A DNA stretch of 64,000 nt from Sphingomonas sp. OV641 (GTDB taxonomy: Bacteria > Pseudomonadota > Alphaproteobacteria > Sphingomonadales > Sphingomonadaceae). Made by a program: the position numbers and the translations under genes. Location of the stretch: positions 1,240,001 to 1,304,000 of the forward strand of contig NZ_FNZB01000001.1 in the NCBI RefSeq assembly GCF_900109205.1, written 5' to 3'. The notes under the pieces were generated by a model that did not search any database, had not been told where the DNA came from, and saw only the letters and a list, made by a program, of their open reading frames with translations. Each line of letters begins with the position of its first letter. Position 1 is the stretch's first letter. This document shows, in pieces, positions 25,691-33,920 of this stretch.

Positions 25691-26497
25691 TCAGTCGTTC
25701 ACCGGTCCGAATGTGTAGGTCAGCATGATGCCGCCAGACCATTGATCCTTCGAGTCCAGTCGATCCACAATGGGGGAGCGACCCGCATCGTCAATCAGCC
25801 GGTCGTACTTGGCGTAGCTCGATATACCCCAGCGGCGATCAAGCTGCTTGAGAAACGTGGCCGTGCCACCAACGGCATGAATGCCGCCGTCGGGCCGGAA
25901 GGCCGGCAGGCCTGACGGGATCGGGGCTTCAACCGGGACGCCGAAATAGGCGCGCTGATACCCGCCGTCGCTGAACGACAGGCGCGGGCCTATCGCAAAC
26001 AGCCAGTCGTCACGATCACGGGCAATGTAATCAACGCTGGCCATGCCAACGAGACCTTCATGCCCGCCGATACCCTGCCGCACCTCCAAACGGGCGCGCA
26101 CCGGGTTTGCAAACGTATACTCAAGGAAGCCGCCAGCCTCCACCGTGAAGCCGACACGCGGCACGCCAGGCAGATCCTGTGTTCGTCGCGATCCCTCGAA
26201 TGTCAGTGCCGGACCGAAGTCAAACCCCTGCTGGCGCAACAGGGGAAGGCCGCTGCTCTCATCCGCTGCCTCGAACTCGAATGGCGTATCGCCGCGCGCC
26301 CGCGACACGTCCAAGAAGGGCCTAAAGACCATATCTCCCGAGCCCGGAAAACGGGGCACCAATTGTGGCCCCGCCCCGATCCGCGTCCGCCACGCTCCCC
26401 GCGGCTTCTCCGCCTCATCCTGCGCGTGAGCTGCGTTGGGCAGCGCCATGCCCGCCAGCACGAGGGCCATGACGCGGCTCGCGAGTTTTTGTGTCAT
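25691..26497 (-). CDS. MipA/OmpV-family outer membrane protein
   Basis: The 268-residue product has a signal peptide ending at AHA-Q (residues 1-25). A beta-rich mature part begins with RTRIGAGPQLVPRFPGS and ends with GGIMLTYTFG, a terminal strand with an aromatic residue as in outer-membrane beta-barrels. LGVPVEAPIPSGLPAF-like and AVGGTATFLKQLDRRWGI segments match the MipA/OmpV family. These proteins are thought to scaffold murein enzymes or to serve as channels. It is a single gene between clpP and a glycosyltransferase gene. Confidence 0.88.
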   Translation of the reverse strand: MTQKLASRVMALVLAGMALPNAAHAQDEAEKPRGAWRTRIGAGPQLVPRFPGSGDMVFRPFLDVSRARGDTPFEFEAADESSGLPLLRQQGFDFGPALTFEGSRRTQDLPGVPRVGFTVEAGGFLEYTFANPVRARLEVRQGIGGHEGLVGMASVDYIARDRDDWLFAIGPRLSFSDGGYQRAYFGVPVEAPIPSGLPAFRPDGGIHAVGGTATFLKQLDRRWGISSYAKYDRLIDDAGRSPIVDRLDSKDQWSGGIMLTYTFGPVND

Positions 26498-26538
26498 TCG
26501 ACCAGCCTAGGGCAGCCAATCAGCCGTGACCAGCGTCA

Positions 26539-27495
26539 TCAGCCGCCAGGTGCACGATGCGCCAGATAAGCAAGGCGACGCACCTCACGACGACCGCGAA
26601 CAACCGTATCGAGGATCAGCCCGGCAAAGGCACAAAGCGCCGCCAGGATCGTCAGCCCGGTCACGAGAATGGCGGTCGGGAAACGGGGAACAAGGCCGGT
26701 CTGCGCATAAGTGACCGCCAGCGGTATCGCGAGGGTGATCGCAAGCGCCAGCAGCGCCGCGCCAAAGGCGCCAAAGAACCACAAGGGTCGTTCTATCCGG
26801 TACAGGGTCGCAATCGTGCCCAGGATGCGCCAGCCGTCCCGATAGGTGCTCAACTTGGACACCGATCCTTCTGGCCGAGCGAAATAGGGCGTTTCAATCT
26901 CAGCCACCGGCATCTTGAGCTCAAGCGCGTGGACCGAAATCTCGGTTTCGATCTCAAACCCGACCGACAGCACCGGGAAGCTCTTCACGAACCGCCGAGA
27001 GAACACGCGGTAACCCGTCAGAATATCGCTGAAACTCCGGCCGAACAGTCGTGTGAGCATGCCGGTGAGCATTGCATTGCCGAAGCGGTGTCCCCGGCGA
27101 TAAGCGGCCGCCGCCTCGCCGACCCGGCTCCCGACGACCATGTCCAGCTGCTCCTCGAGCATGCGCGCGACCAATTTGGGCGCGGAGGCCGCGTCATAGG
27201 TCGCATCCCCGTCCGCCATGACATAGATGTCCGCGTCGATATCGGCGAACATCCGACGCACCACCGCGCCCTTGCCCTGGATGCGCTCGGTCCGCACGAT
27301 CGCGCCCGCCTCGCGCGCCACCTCCACCGTTCGGTCGCTGGAGTTGTTGTCGTACACGTAGATCGCTGCGCCCGGCAGCGCCGCACGGAACCCTGCCACT
27401 GTGAGGCCGATCGCGGCATCTTCGTTGTAGCACGGCAGCAGGACAGCGATCACTGGCTGATTCAAGCGTAATTCCTTGCGTAATCGCTGCCGCAT
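26539..27495 (-). CDS. Family 2 glycosyltransferase, DPM/GtrB-like, with C-terminal membrane helices
   Basis: The 318-residue protein has a GT-A domain. It shows AVLLPCYNEDAAIG and YVYDNNSSDRT at the start, GKGAVVRRMF, and the metal-binding MADGDATYD. SDILTGYRVFSRRF is typical of dolichyl-phosphate-mannose-synthase-like enzymes. Two hydrophobic helices at about residues 235-258 and 270-292 anchor it. Such proteins transfer a sugar to polyprenyl phosphate. No polysaccharide genes are next to it, so the product is unknown. The 329-base gap upstream holds only a palindromic element. Confidence 0.88.
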   Translation of the reverse strand: MRQRLRKELRLNQPVIAVLLPCYNEDAAIGLTVAGFRAALPGAAIYVYDNNSSDRTVEVAREAGAIVRTERIQGKGAVVRRMFADIDADIYVMADGDATYDAASAPKLVARMLEEQLDMVVGSRVGEAAAAYRRGHRFGNAMLTGMLTRLFGRSFSDILTGYRVFSRRFVKSFPVLSVGFEIETEISVHALELKMPVAEIETPYFARPEGSVSKLSTYRDGWRILGTIATLYRIERPLWFFGAFGAALLALAITLAIPLAVTYAQTGLVPRFPTAILVTGLTILAALCAFAGLILDTVVRGRREVRRLAYLAHRAPGG

Positions 27496-27626
27496 ACTGC
27501 GTCACTGCGCCGCTCACCTGATAGCTCAAGGTTCTTGCGGAAGGATGGACGCCGGGCAAGCCTGCCGGGCAGGGCCAGGGAAGCACATGGCAGGACGATC
27601 ATACGTCTGCCTGAGGCCAAACAGCA

Positions 27627-27709
27627 CATCACCCCGGCCTCGATCCGGAGTCCCGCACCCCGCCATATCGCGGAAGGTGGCGGGACCCCGGCGCAAAGCC
27701 GGGGTGATG
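27627..27709. repeat. Nested palindromic intergenic element
   Basis: The outer arms (27627-27638 and 27698-27709) form a perfect 12-bp inverted repeat that starts CATCACCCCGGC. Inside, CCGGAGTCCCGC (27645-27656) is nearly complementary to GCGGGACCCCGG (27680-27691). The right arm alone can form CCCCGGC/GCAAA/GCCGGGG. The shape is that of REP-like or small mobile palindromic elements. The interval 27496-27824 around it has no gene that I can support. Copy number in the genome cannot be judged from one window. Confidence 0.6.
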
Positions 27710-27824
27710 AGAATAGGAACAGTCAACCGCCAGACCGTCGGTGCCGGGAACTGGAGACATCACGCGCTACGTTGTCGCATGTTTCTCCAGGCCGCCCTGA
27801 ACGGTCGACGGACCGGCCTTTCGA

Positions 27825-29498
27825 TTACGCCTCGGTCTTCGGCGCAGCCTTCTTCGCCGGTGCCTTCTTGGCTGGTTTGGCTTCCGCTTCGCCCTCAGCC
27901 GCTTCGTCCTGTGCGGCTGGCTTTGCGGCAGCCTTCTTCGCTGCCGGCTTCTTGGCCGGCGTCGCTGCGACAGCTTCCTCGCCAGTGTCGGCAGGAGCAT
28001 CAGCCGCCTTCTTCTTGGCCGCAGGCTTCTTGGCCGGCTTCACCTCGGCATCGTCCTCAGCTGCCACGTCGGCGGTAGCTTCCTCGGACTTCTTCTTGGC
28101 AGCAGCCTTCTTCTGCTTGGGCTTGTGGTTGTCGTGATCGTGGTGGTGCGTGCCGGTCGCGAAACCGTCCTCGCTCTCGATCGCGGCTTCCAGCTCCTCG
28201 CGGGTCGTCTCGCGCTCGGTCACGTCAGCCTTGTCGAACAGGAAGTCGACGACCTTGTCCTCGTACAGCGGCGCGCGCAGCTGGGCAGCCGCCATCGGCT
28301 CCTGCTGGATGTACTGGATGAAGCGCTGCTGATCCTCGCCGCGATACTGCTGCGCGGCCTGGGCGATCAGGCGGTTCATCTCCTGCTGCGTCACCTCGAC
28401 GCCATTCGCCTGGCCAATCTCGCTCAGCAGCAGGCCGAGACGGACGCGTCGCTCGGCGATCTTGCGGTAATCGTCGCGCTCCTTCTCCATCTCTTCCATG
28501 GCTGCCTTGGGATCGGGCTCATGGGTCGCTTCATGCTCAAGCTGCGCCCAGATCTGCTGGAACTCGGCTTCGACCATCGACGGCGGGACTTCGAAATCAT
28601 GGCCGGCGGCGAGCTGGTCGAGCAGCTTGCGCTTCATGTGCGTGCGGGTGAGATTGCCCAGCTCGCTCTCGACCTGGCTGCGGATCAGGCCACGCAGCTG
28701 TTCGAGGCTCTCCAACCCGAGGTTCTTTGCCAGATCCTCATCGACCTTGGCTTCGCCAGCGGTCTTCACCGACTTGATGGTGAGATCGAAGGTCGCGTCC
28801 TGGCCGGCCAGTTCCTTGGCCTGATATTCCTCAGGGAAGGTCACCTTGATCTGGCGCTCTTCGCCTGCCTTTGCTCCAACGACCTGATCCTCGAAGCCCG
28901 GGATCAGTCGACCCGAGCCGAGCTCCACGGCCATGTCGGTGCCCGTGCCGCCCTCAAAGGCGACGCCATCCATCGTCTTGCCGACGAAATCCATGGTGAC
29001 GAGGTCGCCGTTCTGGGCGGCATAGCCCTCGTCGGTCTCATCCCAGCTCTTGGTCTGATCAGCGAACTTCTGCAGCTGCTCGTCGATCACCTCGTCGGCG
29101 GCCGGCACGACCAGCTTCTCGAGCTTCAGACCTTCGATAGCGGGCGCAGGCACCTGCGGCAGCACCTCGACCTCGATCTTCAGCTCGGCATCCTTGCCCG
29201 GCTCATAGCCTTCGGTCAGCGCGACGGAGGGCTGAACGGCAGGACGAAGCTGCTTCTCGGCGAGCAGCGCCTGAATGCTTTCCTGAATCGACGTGTTGAG
29301 CGCGTCCTGCATCAGCGCCGGGCCGTGCATCTTGCGCACCAGGTTTGCAGGAACCTTGCCCGGGCGGAAGCCCGGCATCCGCACCTGCGGCGCGACGCGT
29401 GCCAGTTCGGCATCGACGCGGGACTCGATGTCCTTCGCGGGGATGGTCAGCGTGTAGGCGCGCTTCAGGCCCTCGTTCAACGTCTCGACAGTCTGCAT
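27825..29498 (-). CDS. tig: Trigger factor with a long Lys/Ala-rich C-terminal tail
   Basis: Trigger factor is the ribosome-bound chaperone and prolyl isomerase. The ribosome-binding signature is in the N-domain (GFRPGKVPANLV, near residue 45). The FKBP-type domain (DLVTMDFVGKTMDGVAFEGG) and the C-terminal helical arms follow. ATG 29498 is chosen because the frame upstream runs into the tRNA-Leu gene. The family is usually 430-450 residues; here it is 557. The extra 108 residues (450-557) begin with a His-rich patch (THHHDHDNH) and continue with repeated PAKKPAAKK-type units. The tail resembles histone-H1-like bacterial tails. Confidence 0.95.
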   Translation of the reverse strand: MQTVETLNEGLKRAYTLTIPAKDIESRVDAELARVAPQVRMPGFRPGKVPANLVRKMHGPALMQDALNTSIQESIQALLAEKQLRPAVQPSVALTEGYEPGKDAELKIEVEVLPQVPAPAIEGLKLEKLVVPAADEVIDEQLQKFADQTKSWDETDEGYAAQNGDLVTMDFVGKTMDGVAFEGGTGTDMAVELGSGRLIPGFEDQVVGAKAGEERQIKVTFPEEYQAKELAGQDATFDLTIKSVKTAGEAKVDEDLAKNLGLESLEQLRGLIRSQVESELGNLTRTHMKRKLLDQLAAGHDFEVPPSMVEAEFQQIWAQLEHEATHEPDPKAAMEEMEKERDDYRKIAERRVRLGLLLSEIGQANGVEVTQQEMNRLIAQAAQQYRGEDQQRFIQYIQQEPMAAAQLRAPLYEDKVVDFLFDKADVTERETTREELEAAIESEDGFATGTHHHDHDNHKPKQKKAAAKKKSEEATADVAAEDDAEVKPAKKPAAKKKAADAPADTGEEAVAATPAKKPAAKKAAAKPAAQDEAAEGEAEAKPAKKAPAKKAAPKTEA

Positions 29499-29533
29499 CT
29501 TCGTGCCTTGAAAAGAATTTCGTGGATGGTGCC

Positions 29534-29556
29534 TATCCGCGGGCACGCCGCGGATA
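29534..29556 (-). terminator. Hairpin between tRNA-Leu and tig
   Basis: TATCCGCGG (29534-29542) pairs perfectly with CCGCGGATA (29548-29556) over a 5-base loop, just after the 3' end of the tRNA on the minus strand. No T-run follows; it could mark tRNA 3' processing or partly separate the tRNA from tig. Confidence 0.45.
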
Positions 29557-29559
29557 AAC

Positions 29560-29644
29560 TGGTGCGGGCGAAGGGACTCGAACCCCCACATCTTGCGATA
29601 CTGGAACCTAAATCCAGCGCGTCTACCAGTTCCGCCACGCCCGC
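29560..29644 (-). tRNA. tRNA-Leu (anticodon UAG)
   Basis: On the minus strand the acceptor arms GCGGGCG and CGCCCGC pair, followed by A and an encoded CCA (29560-29562). The anticodon stem CTGGA/TCCAG encloses TTTAGGT, so the anticodon is TAG. A long variable arm and GGTTCGAGTCC T-arm are present, as expected for a class II tRNA. The length is 85 bases. A promoter-like -35/-10 pair lies just upstream. Confidence 0.97.
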
Positions 29645-29668
29645 ATAAGGCACCGCCGGTCGCGGGCC

Positions 29669-29696
29669 TCTATACCGCGCAGCGCCTCCCCGCAAG
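29669..29696 (-). promoter_or_regulatory. Possible sigma-70 promoter of tRNA-Leu
   Basis: On the minus strand CTTGCG (29691-29696) is followed after 16 bases by TATAGA (29669-29674), about 25 bases upstream of the tRNA 5' end. The -10 box is good and the -35 box is fair. Confidence 0.4.
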
Positions 29697-29750
29697 CATT
29701 GGCAGCAACCGCGACGCACGATCGCGCGTTGGTGCGGCAGAAGAGGACAG

Positions 29751-29915
29751 ATGACAATGGCTACCACGCCCCCGCCCGAACAGCCTGTGCCCCCAAGCCA
29801 ACCGGCACAGCCGACCGCCCCGCCGCCCGAGGTCACGCCGCCCAGCCCCGATTTCGATCAGCCTGCCCCCGCCACTCCCGGCACCGATCCGGCACCTACG
29901 CAGCCGAGCATATGA
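29751..29915 (+). CDS. 54-residue proline-rich protein
   Basis: The frame starts with ATG 29751 behind a good ribosome site (AAGAGGACAG) and ends at TGA 29913. The product is about 37% proline with Thr, Ala and Gln (for example PPSQPAQPTAPPPEVTPP) and has no helix or signal. It must be disordered. The stop overlaps the start of the next small gene (ATGA), which supports real translation. I recognise no family. Confidence 0.55.
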   Translation: MTMATTPPPEQPVPPSQPAQPTAPPPEVTPPSPDFDQPAPATPGTDPAPTQPSI

Positions 29916-30160
29916 CCATGACTGACCGACGTACCAACGATCCGCACCCGGACAGCTTGCCAGAGGACGAACCCGACACCTCTCCTGACAGCGCACCGGC
30001 CGCATGGGACGATGCGGCACGTACCGACATCGAGGGCCAGGCCGCGGCACGGAACGACGCGGTGGACGACGGCGCCCCGGCGGAGCCGCATGACGCGCCG
30101 GCCCGCTTCAGCGAGCCGGATGGGCCTGAGGCTCCATCCGTCGATCCGCGCGTGAACTGA
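29912..30160 (+). CDS. 82-residue acidic, disordered protein
   Basis: ATG 29912 overlaps the stop of the proline-rich gene by 4 bases; a second ATG at 29918 is in the same frame. The product is rich in Asp, Glu, Pro and Ala (for example SLPEDEPDTSPDSAPAAWDD). It has no signal, no Cys and almost no hydrophobic core. I recognise no family. Coupled translation with the upstream gene suggests that the two work together. The gene ends 85 bases before the convergent response regulator. Confidence 0.55.
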   Translation: MTMTDRRTNDPHPDSLPEDEPDTSPDSAPAAWDDAARTDIEGQAAARNDAVDDGAPAEPHDAPARFSEPDGPEAPSVDPRVN

Positions 30161-30245
30161 TCCACGCGCGCAGCGCCGCGAAAACATTTGAGGTGCAGGT
30201 GCCGCGCGGTGATCGTCGCTTGCGAGACGCCGTACCTACGGAGCG

Positions 30246-30704
30246 TCAGCCGAACGCAGCAGTGTCGCCGGTGCTTTGGACGGGTGCAAACAGCCGAAAG
30301 CCATGAGGCAGCCGGCGCGGTGCCTTGCCGCTTCGCGTAGCCTCGACCGCACCGATCGCTCCCAGGAGATCGCGCGGCGCATAAGGCTTGGACAAGCAGC
30401 CGACCGCCAGCGCCTCCGCGTCCCCGGGGCAGTTTCCGGTCACGAACATCACGGGTATCCCGAGCTGACCAGCGGCGCGCGCCACCTCGATCCCGCTGCC
30501 ATCCGCAAGCGCCAGATCAGCCAGCACAAGATGAATGTCGCTCGCCGTGTTCAGGATCGCCACGGCGTCTGCGACCCGGTCGACCGTGGCGATTATCTCA
30601 TAATCCTGTTCGCTCAGCAGATGCTCGGTATCGAACGCAACAAGCGGCTCGTCCTCCACCACGAGTAGCCGTACGATTGAACGCTTCTTTCTGCCGAAGA
30701 TCAT
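30246..30704 (-). CDS. Single-domain response regulator
   Basis: The 152-residue protein is one receiver (REC) domain. It has the acidic pair in VVEDEPLVAF, the phosphorylated Asp in LVLADLALADGSG, the Thr in MFVTGN and the Lys in LSKPYAP. There is no DNA-binding output domain; about 25 residues follow the domain (RRLPHGFRLFAPVQ). It may work as a phosphate shuttle or by protein binding. No histidine kinase gene is next to it, so its partner lies elsewhere. Confidence 0.9.
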   Translation of the reverse strand: MIFGRKKRSIVRLLVVEDEPLVAFDTEHLLSEQDYEIIATVDRVADAVAILNTASDIHLVLADLALADGSGIEVARAAGQLGIPVMFVTGNCPGDAEALAVGCLSKPYAPRDLLGAIGAVEATRSGKAPRRLPHGFRLFAPVQSTGDTAAFG

Positions 30705-30817
30705 TCCCTGGACCTGTGAGTTTTACGACGGCGAACGCCTGATCAGATAACGCGCATCTGCTCGCTGCGACGCAAATAATTTCGCCGCGCGCGCACAACG
30801 GCTGTATCAGGTGCGGC

Positions 30818-31888
30818 ATGTCGAGTTCTTCCCGCGCCGGATCGCCGCCCACTGCGCCCTTGCATCGTATCGCCAAGCTCCTCGCCCGCGCCGGGGTTGC
30901 CTCCCGCCGCGAGATCGAGCGCATGATCGCTGATGGTCGAGTCGCGCTTGGCGGCGTGCTGGTCGACACTCCTGCAACGCTTTTGCCTTCGCTGGATGGC
31001 GTCACGGTTGACGGCGCGCCCGTGGCGGCGCCTGAGCCTGCCCGGTTGTTTCTGTTCCATAAGCCCACGGGTGTGCTGACGACCGAGCGCGATCCCAAGG
31101 GGCGGGCGACGATCTATGATCGACTGCCTAAGGGCCTGCCGCGGCTGATGCCCGTCGGTCGGCTCGATCTGAATACCGAAGGCCTGTTGTTGATGACCAC
31201 CGATGGCGGCCTGAAACGACAACTCGAGCTGCCCGCCACCGGCGTGGAGCGTGCCTATCGCGCCCGCGCTTATGGCAAGGTCAGTCAACCGCAGCTTGAG
31301 GAACTGATCCACGGTGTCGAGATCGAAGGGGTGAGGTACGGCTCGATCGACGCCAACATCGAGCGGCGCACCGGCGCGAACCTGTGGATCGAGCTGGTGC
31401 TGAAAGAAGGCAAGAACCGCGAGGTTCGCCGCGTGCTTGAACATCTCGGGCTGCAGGTCAGCCGGCTGATCCGTACGCGTTACGGCCCGTTCGTCCTGGG
31501 GGAGCTGGCGCCAGGCGAGATCGGCGAAGTGCGCCATCATGACGTCGAGGCGTTTCAGGCAGACCCGACCCGGCGTGAACTGCCGCAGCCGTCCCGGCGC
31601 CGCGGGGTTGCGCCCGTCGCTGTGGATGATGCTCGAGCGCCGGAGGTGCGCGCCAGTGTCGAGCCTCGCGCGCAGGCCAAGGCCCGGCCGGTCGCGTCCG
31701 ACAAGAGCAAAGCCGGCGCGAAACCGGCCAAGGGCCCACGGCGCCGCGCGGATGGCACGCTGGCCGTGCGTGACAGCGGCGCGCGCACCGAGCGCACCCG
31801 GTCGTTCCGGCAGGATCGCAGCGACGAAGCGCCGCACTCGCCGCGACCGCGTCCGAACCGGCCTACCAAGCCGCGGGGCGTGCGCTGA
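30818..31888 (+). CDS. RsuA/RluB-family rRNA pseudouridine synthase
   Basis: The 356-residue protein has an N-terminal S4 RNA-binding domain (RIAKLLARAGVASRREIERM) and a pseudouridine synthase domain with the catalytic Asp in GRLDLNTEGLLLMT. KEGKNREVRRVLEHLGL is the family C-terminal motif. It modifies 23S rRNA (RluB type) or 16S rRNA (RsuA type); the sequence fits RluB better. A basic disordered tail of about 110 residues follows, as in many alphaproteobacterial members. It shares one base with rsmD downstream (TGATG), so both rRNA-modification genes are co-translated. Confidence 0.92.
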   Translation: MSSSSRAGSPPTAPLHRIAKLLARAGVASRREIERMIADGRVALGGVLVDTPATLLPSLDGVTVDGAPVAAPEPARLFLFHKPTGVLTTERDPKGRATIYDRLPKGLPRLMPVGRLDLNTEGLLLMTTDGGLKRQLELPATGVERAYRARAYGKVSQPQLEELIHGVEIEGVRYGSIDANIERRTGANLWIELVLKEGKNREVRRVLEHLGLQVSRLIRTRYGPFVLGELAPGEIGEVRHHDVEAFQADPTRRELPQPSRRRGVAPVAVDDARAPEVRASVEPRAQAKARPVASDKSKAGAKPAKGPRRRADGTLAVRDSGARTERTRSFRQDRSDEAPHSPRPRPNRPTKPRGVR

Positions 31889-32427
31889 TGCGGATCGTTG
31901 CGGGACAATGGCGTGGGCGCCCGCTCGCGGCACCCCGGGGAGACGTGACCCGCCCTACCGCGGATCGTACCCGGGAGGCGCTGTTTTCCATGCTGACCAG
32001 CCGTCTCGGCAGCTTTGACGGCCTGGCAGTGGCAGACCTTTTTGCCGGATCCGGCGCGCTGGGCCTGGAGGCGTTGTCGCGCGGGGCTGCTTCGTGCCTG
32101 TTCGTCGAGCAGGATCGTGCGGCGCTGGATGCCCTTCGCGCCAACATCGCGACCTTCGCCGCGCCCGGCGCTGATGTCCGCGCGGGAAGCGTTCTGGCGC
32201 TGGGACCGGCGCGGTCGCCGATGGACCTGATCATGATGGACCCGCCCTACGGCACCGGCGCGGGTGCGGTCGCCCTCCACAAACTGGGTCGGCTTGGCTG
32301 GACGGGGCCGGCCACGTGGATCAGCATCGAAACCGCGCGTGACGAACAGGTGACCGTGGACGGCTTTGTCGAGGATGCCACCCGTGTCTATGGCAAGGCC
32401 AGATTGACGTTGCTCCGCCTCGCATAG
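31888..32427 (+). CDS. rsmD: 16S rRNA (guanine(966)-N2)-methyltransferase
   Basis: The 179-residue enzyme methylates G966 of 16S rRNA. MRIVAGQWRGRPLAAP, TRPTADRTREALFSML and the SAM-binding ADLFAGSGALGLEALSRG are typical. The catalytic DPPY motif is in IMMDPPYGTG. The length is normal. The start overlaps the stop of the pseudouridine synthase gene. The convergent MFS gene begins 41 bases after its end. Confidence 0.95.
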   Translation: MRIVAGQWRGRPLAAPRGDVTRPTADRTREALFSMLTSRLGSFDGLAVADLFAGSGALGLEALSRGAASCLFVEQDRAALDALRANIATFAAPGADVRAGSVLALGPARSPMDLIMMDPPYGTGAGAVALHKLGRLGWTGPATWISIETARDEQVTVDGFVEDATRVYGKARLTLLRLA

Positions 32428-32467
32428 CGGCTCGCCACGACGATGTGGCGGCCTAGCAGTGCCGCGC

Positions 32468-33778
32468 TCACGGCTGCACCACGATCGCATGCGCGCGGGG
32501 ACGTGGCCGCGTCGCGACCAGCGCGACCAGGCTTAGCGCGGCCGCCACGCTGCCGTACCAGCCCACCGCCGCCAACCCGACATTCTCCGCCAGAGCCTGC
32601 GCGATCAGCGGGGTCAGGCCGCCGCCAAGCACGCCCGCAATGTTGAAGGCCATCGATGCCCCCGTGTAGCGAACACGCGGCGGGAACAGGCCCGGCAGCC
32701 AAGCGCCGAGCGGGCCATAGACGAAGCCCATCAGCAGCAAGGCGAGCGCGAGATAAGCGAATACCAGCAAAAGTGATCCCGACCCCAGCATGGGGCCGAG
32801 CAGCGGTCCTGCCAGAACCACGCCCACGCAGCCCCCGGCAAGCACGCGCCGCTCATCGAACCTGCTGTCCGCGAGCCAGGCCGAGCCATAGATGCCGACT
32901 GCCATGAACAGGATCGCACCGAGTTGGACGAGCAGCATCGACTGCATCGAATAGCCGAGCGTCTTCGTGCCGTAGCCGAGCGCGAAGGCGGTGGTGATAT
33001 AGTAGAGGGCGAAGCACGCGATCGCGCCGATCGTCCCGGCGATGGTGGCAAGGCCATGATGGCGGACCAGTTCCGCAAACGGCACGGCAGGGGGCGGTGC
33101 TTCTTCCAGTGCGGCGGCAAATTCGGCCGTCTCGGTGAGCTTGAGCCGGATCCACAAACCCAGCCCGACCAACAGGGCACTGATCAGGAACGGGATGCGC
33201 CAGCCCCACTCGCGGAACTGATCCGGCGTCAACCACAAGCCGAGCAGAAGGAACAGGCCGTTGGCAGCGATGAACCCGGCCGGGGCGCCCATCTGGGGCG
33301 CGCTGCCGAAGCGGGCACGCCAGCCCGGCGGCGCATTCTCCACCGCCAGCAGCGCCGCCCCGCCCCATTCACCGCCAAGGCCGAACCCCTGCCCGAACCG
33401 CAGCAGGCACAGAATGAACGGTGCCCACCAGCCGGCATCGGCATAGGTCGGGAGAAAGGCGATCAGCGTGGTGGACAGCCCCATGGTGAGCAGGCTGGCG
33501 ACGAGCGTGGACTTGCGACCGATGCGATCCCCGAAATGGCCGAAAAAGGCGGCCCCGACCGGACGCGCGAAAAAAGCGACCGCCAGCGTGGCGAAGCTTG
33601 CCATCTGCTGCATGCCGGGCTCCGCCACCGGGAAGAAGATCTGCCCGAAGACGAGGCTCGCCGCGGTGGCGTAGATGTAAAAATCGTAGAATTCGACGCC
33701 TGTGCCGACGAAGCTCGCCAGCAGCACGCGGCGGGGGGAATTGGTGCTGGTCGCGGTCGTCGCAGTGGTCGTCGTCAT
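32468..33778 (-). CDS. MHS-family MFS transporter (organic-acid or betaine type)
   Basis: The 436-residue protein has twelve predicted helices. The opening FVGTGVEFYDFYIYATAASL is typical of the metabolite:H+ symporter (MHS) family (shikimate, proline/betaine, ketoglutarate). The loop 2-3 signature is GHFGDRIGRKSTL. RFGQGFGLGGEWGGAALL is a further MHS mark. The substrate is unknown. It is transcribed alone on the minus strand, with a perfect 7-bp hairpin (33823-33841) upstream in a 142-base gap. Confidence 0.9.
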   Translation of the reverse strand: MTTTTATTATSTNSPRRVLLASFVGTGVEFYDFYIYATAASLVFGQIFFPVAEPGMQQMASFATLAVAFFARPVGAAFFGHFGDRIGRKSTLVASLLTMGLSTTLIAFLPTYADAGWWAPFILCLLRFGQGFGLGGEWGGAALLAVENAPPGWRARFGSAPQMGAPAGFIAANGLFLLLGLWLTPDQFREWGWRIPFLISALLVGLGLWIRLKLTETAEFAAALEEAPPPAVPFAELVRHHGLATIAGTIGAIACFALYYITTAFALGYGTKTLGYSMQSMLLVQLGAILFMAVGIYGSAWLADSRFDERRVLAGGCVGVVLAGPLLGPMLGSGSLLLVFAYLALALLLMGFVYGPLGAWLPGLFPPRVRYTGASMAFNIAGVLGGGLTPLIAQALAENVGLAAVGWYGSVAAALSLVALVATRPRPRAHAIVVQP

Positions 33779-33920
33779 GCCCCCCTCTCCCCTCGCCGCC
33801 AGCCCGCGTCAATATTGCCGTCCGCCGGCACTTGGCCGGCGCAAAGACAAACTTTCCACGCGCGCCGACGAAGAAGCGCGGGACTGCCCGCCGGCAAACC
33901 GACCGGCAAAATTCTCGAAG

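Noticed and set aside
27535..28137. Ala/Ser/Phe-rich frames on the plus strand opposite the trigger factor tail
   Set aside because: They arise from the low-complexity Lys/Ala codons of the tail and have no ribosome site.
28125..29648. A 507-codon frame antisense to trigger factor and across the tRNA
   Set aside because: It covers a tRNA gene and lies opposite a certain gene; codon use reflects the other strand.
33823..33841. A perfect 7-bp hairpin as a terminator for the GFA genes
   Set aside because: It is about 80 bases from the stop and has no T-run on either strand; it may have no function.
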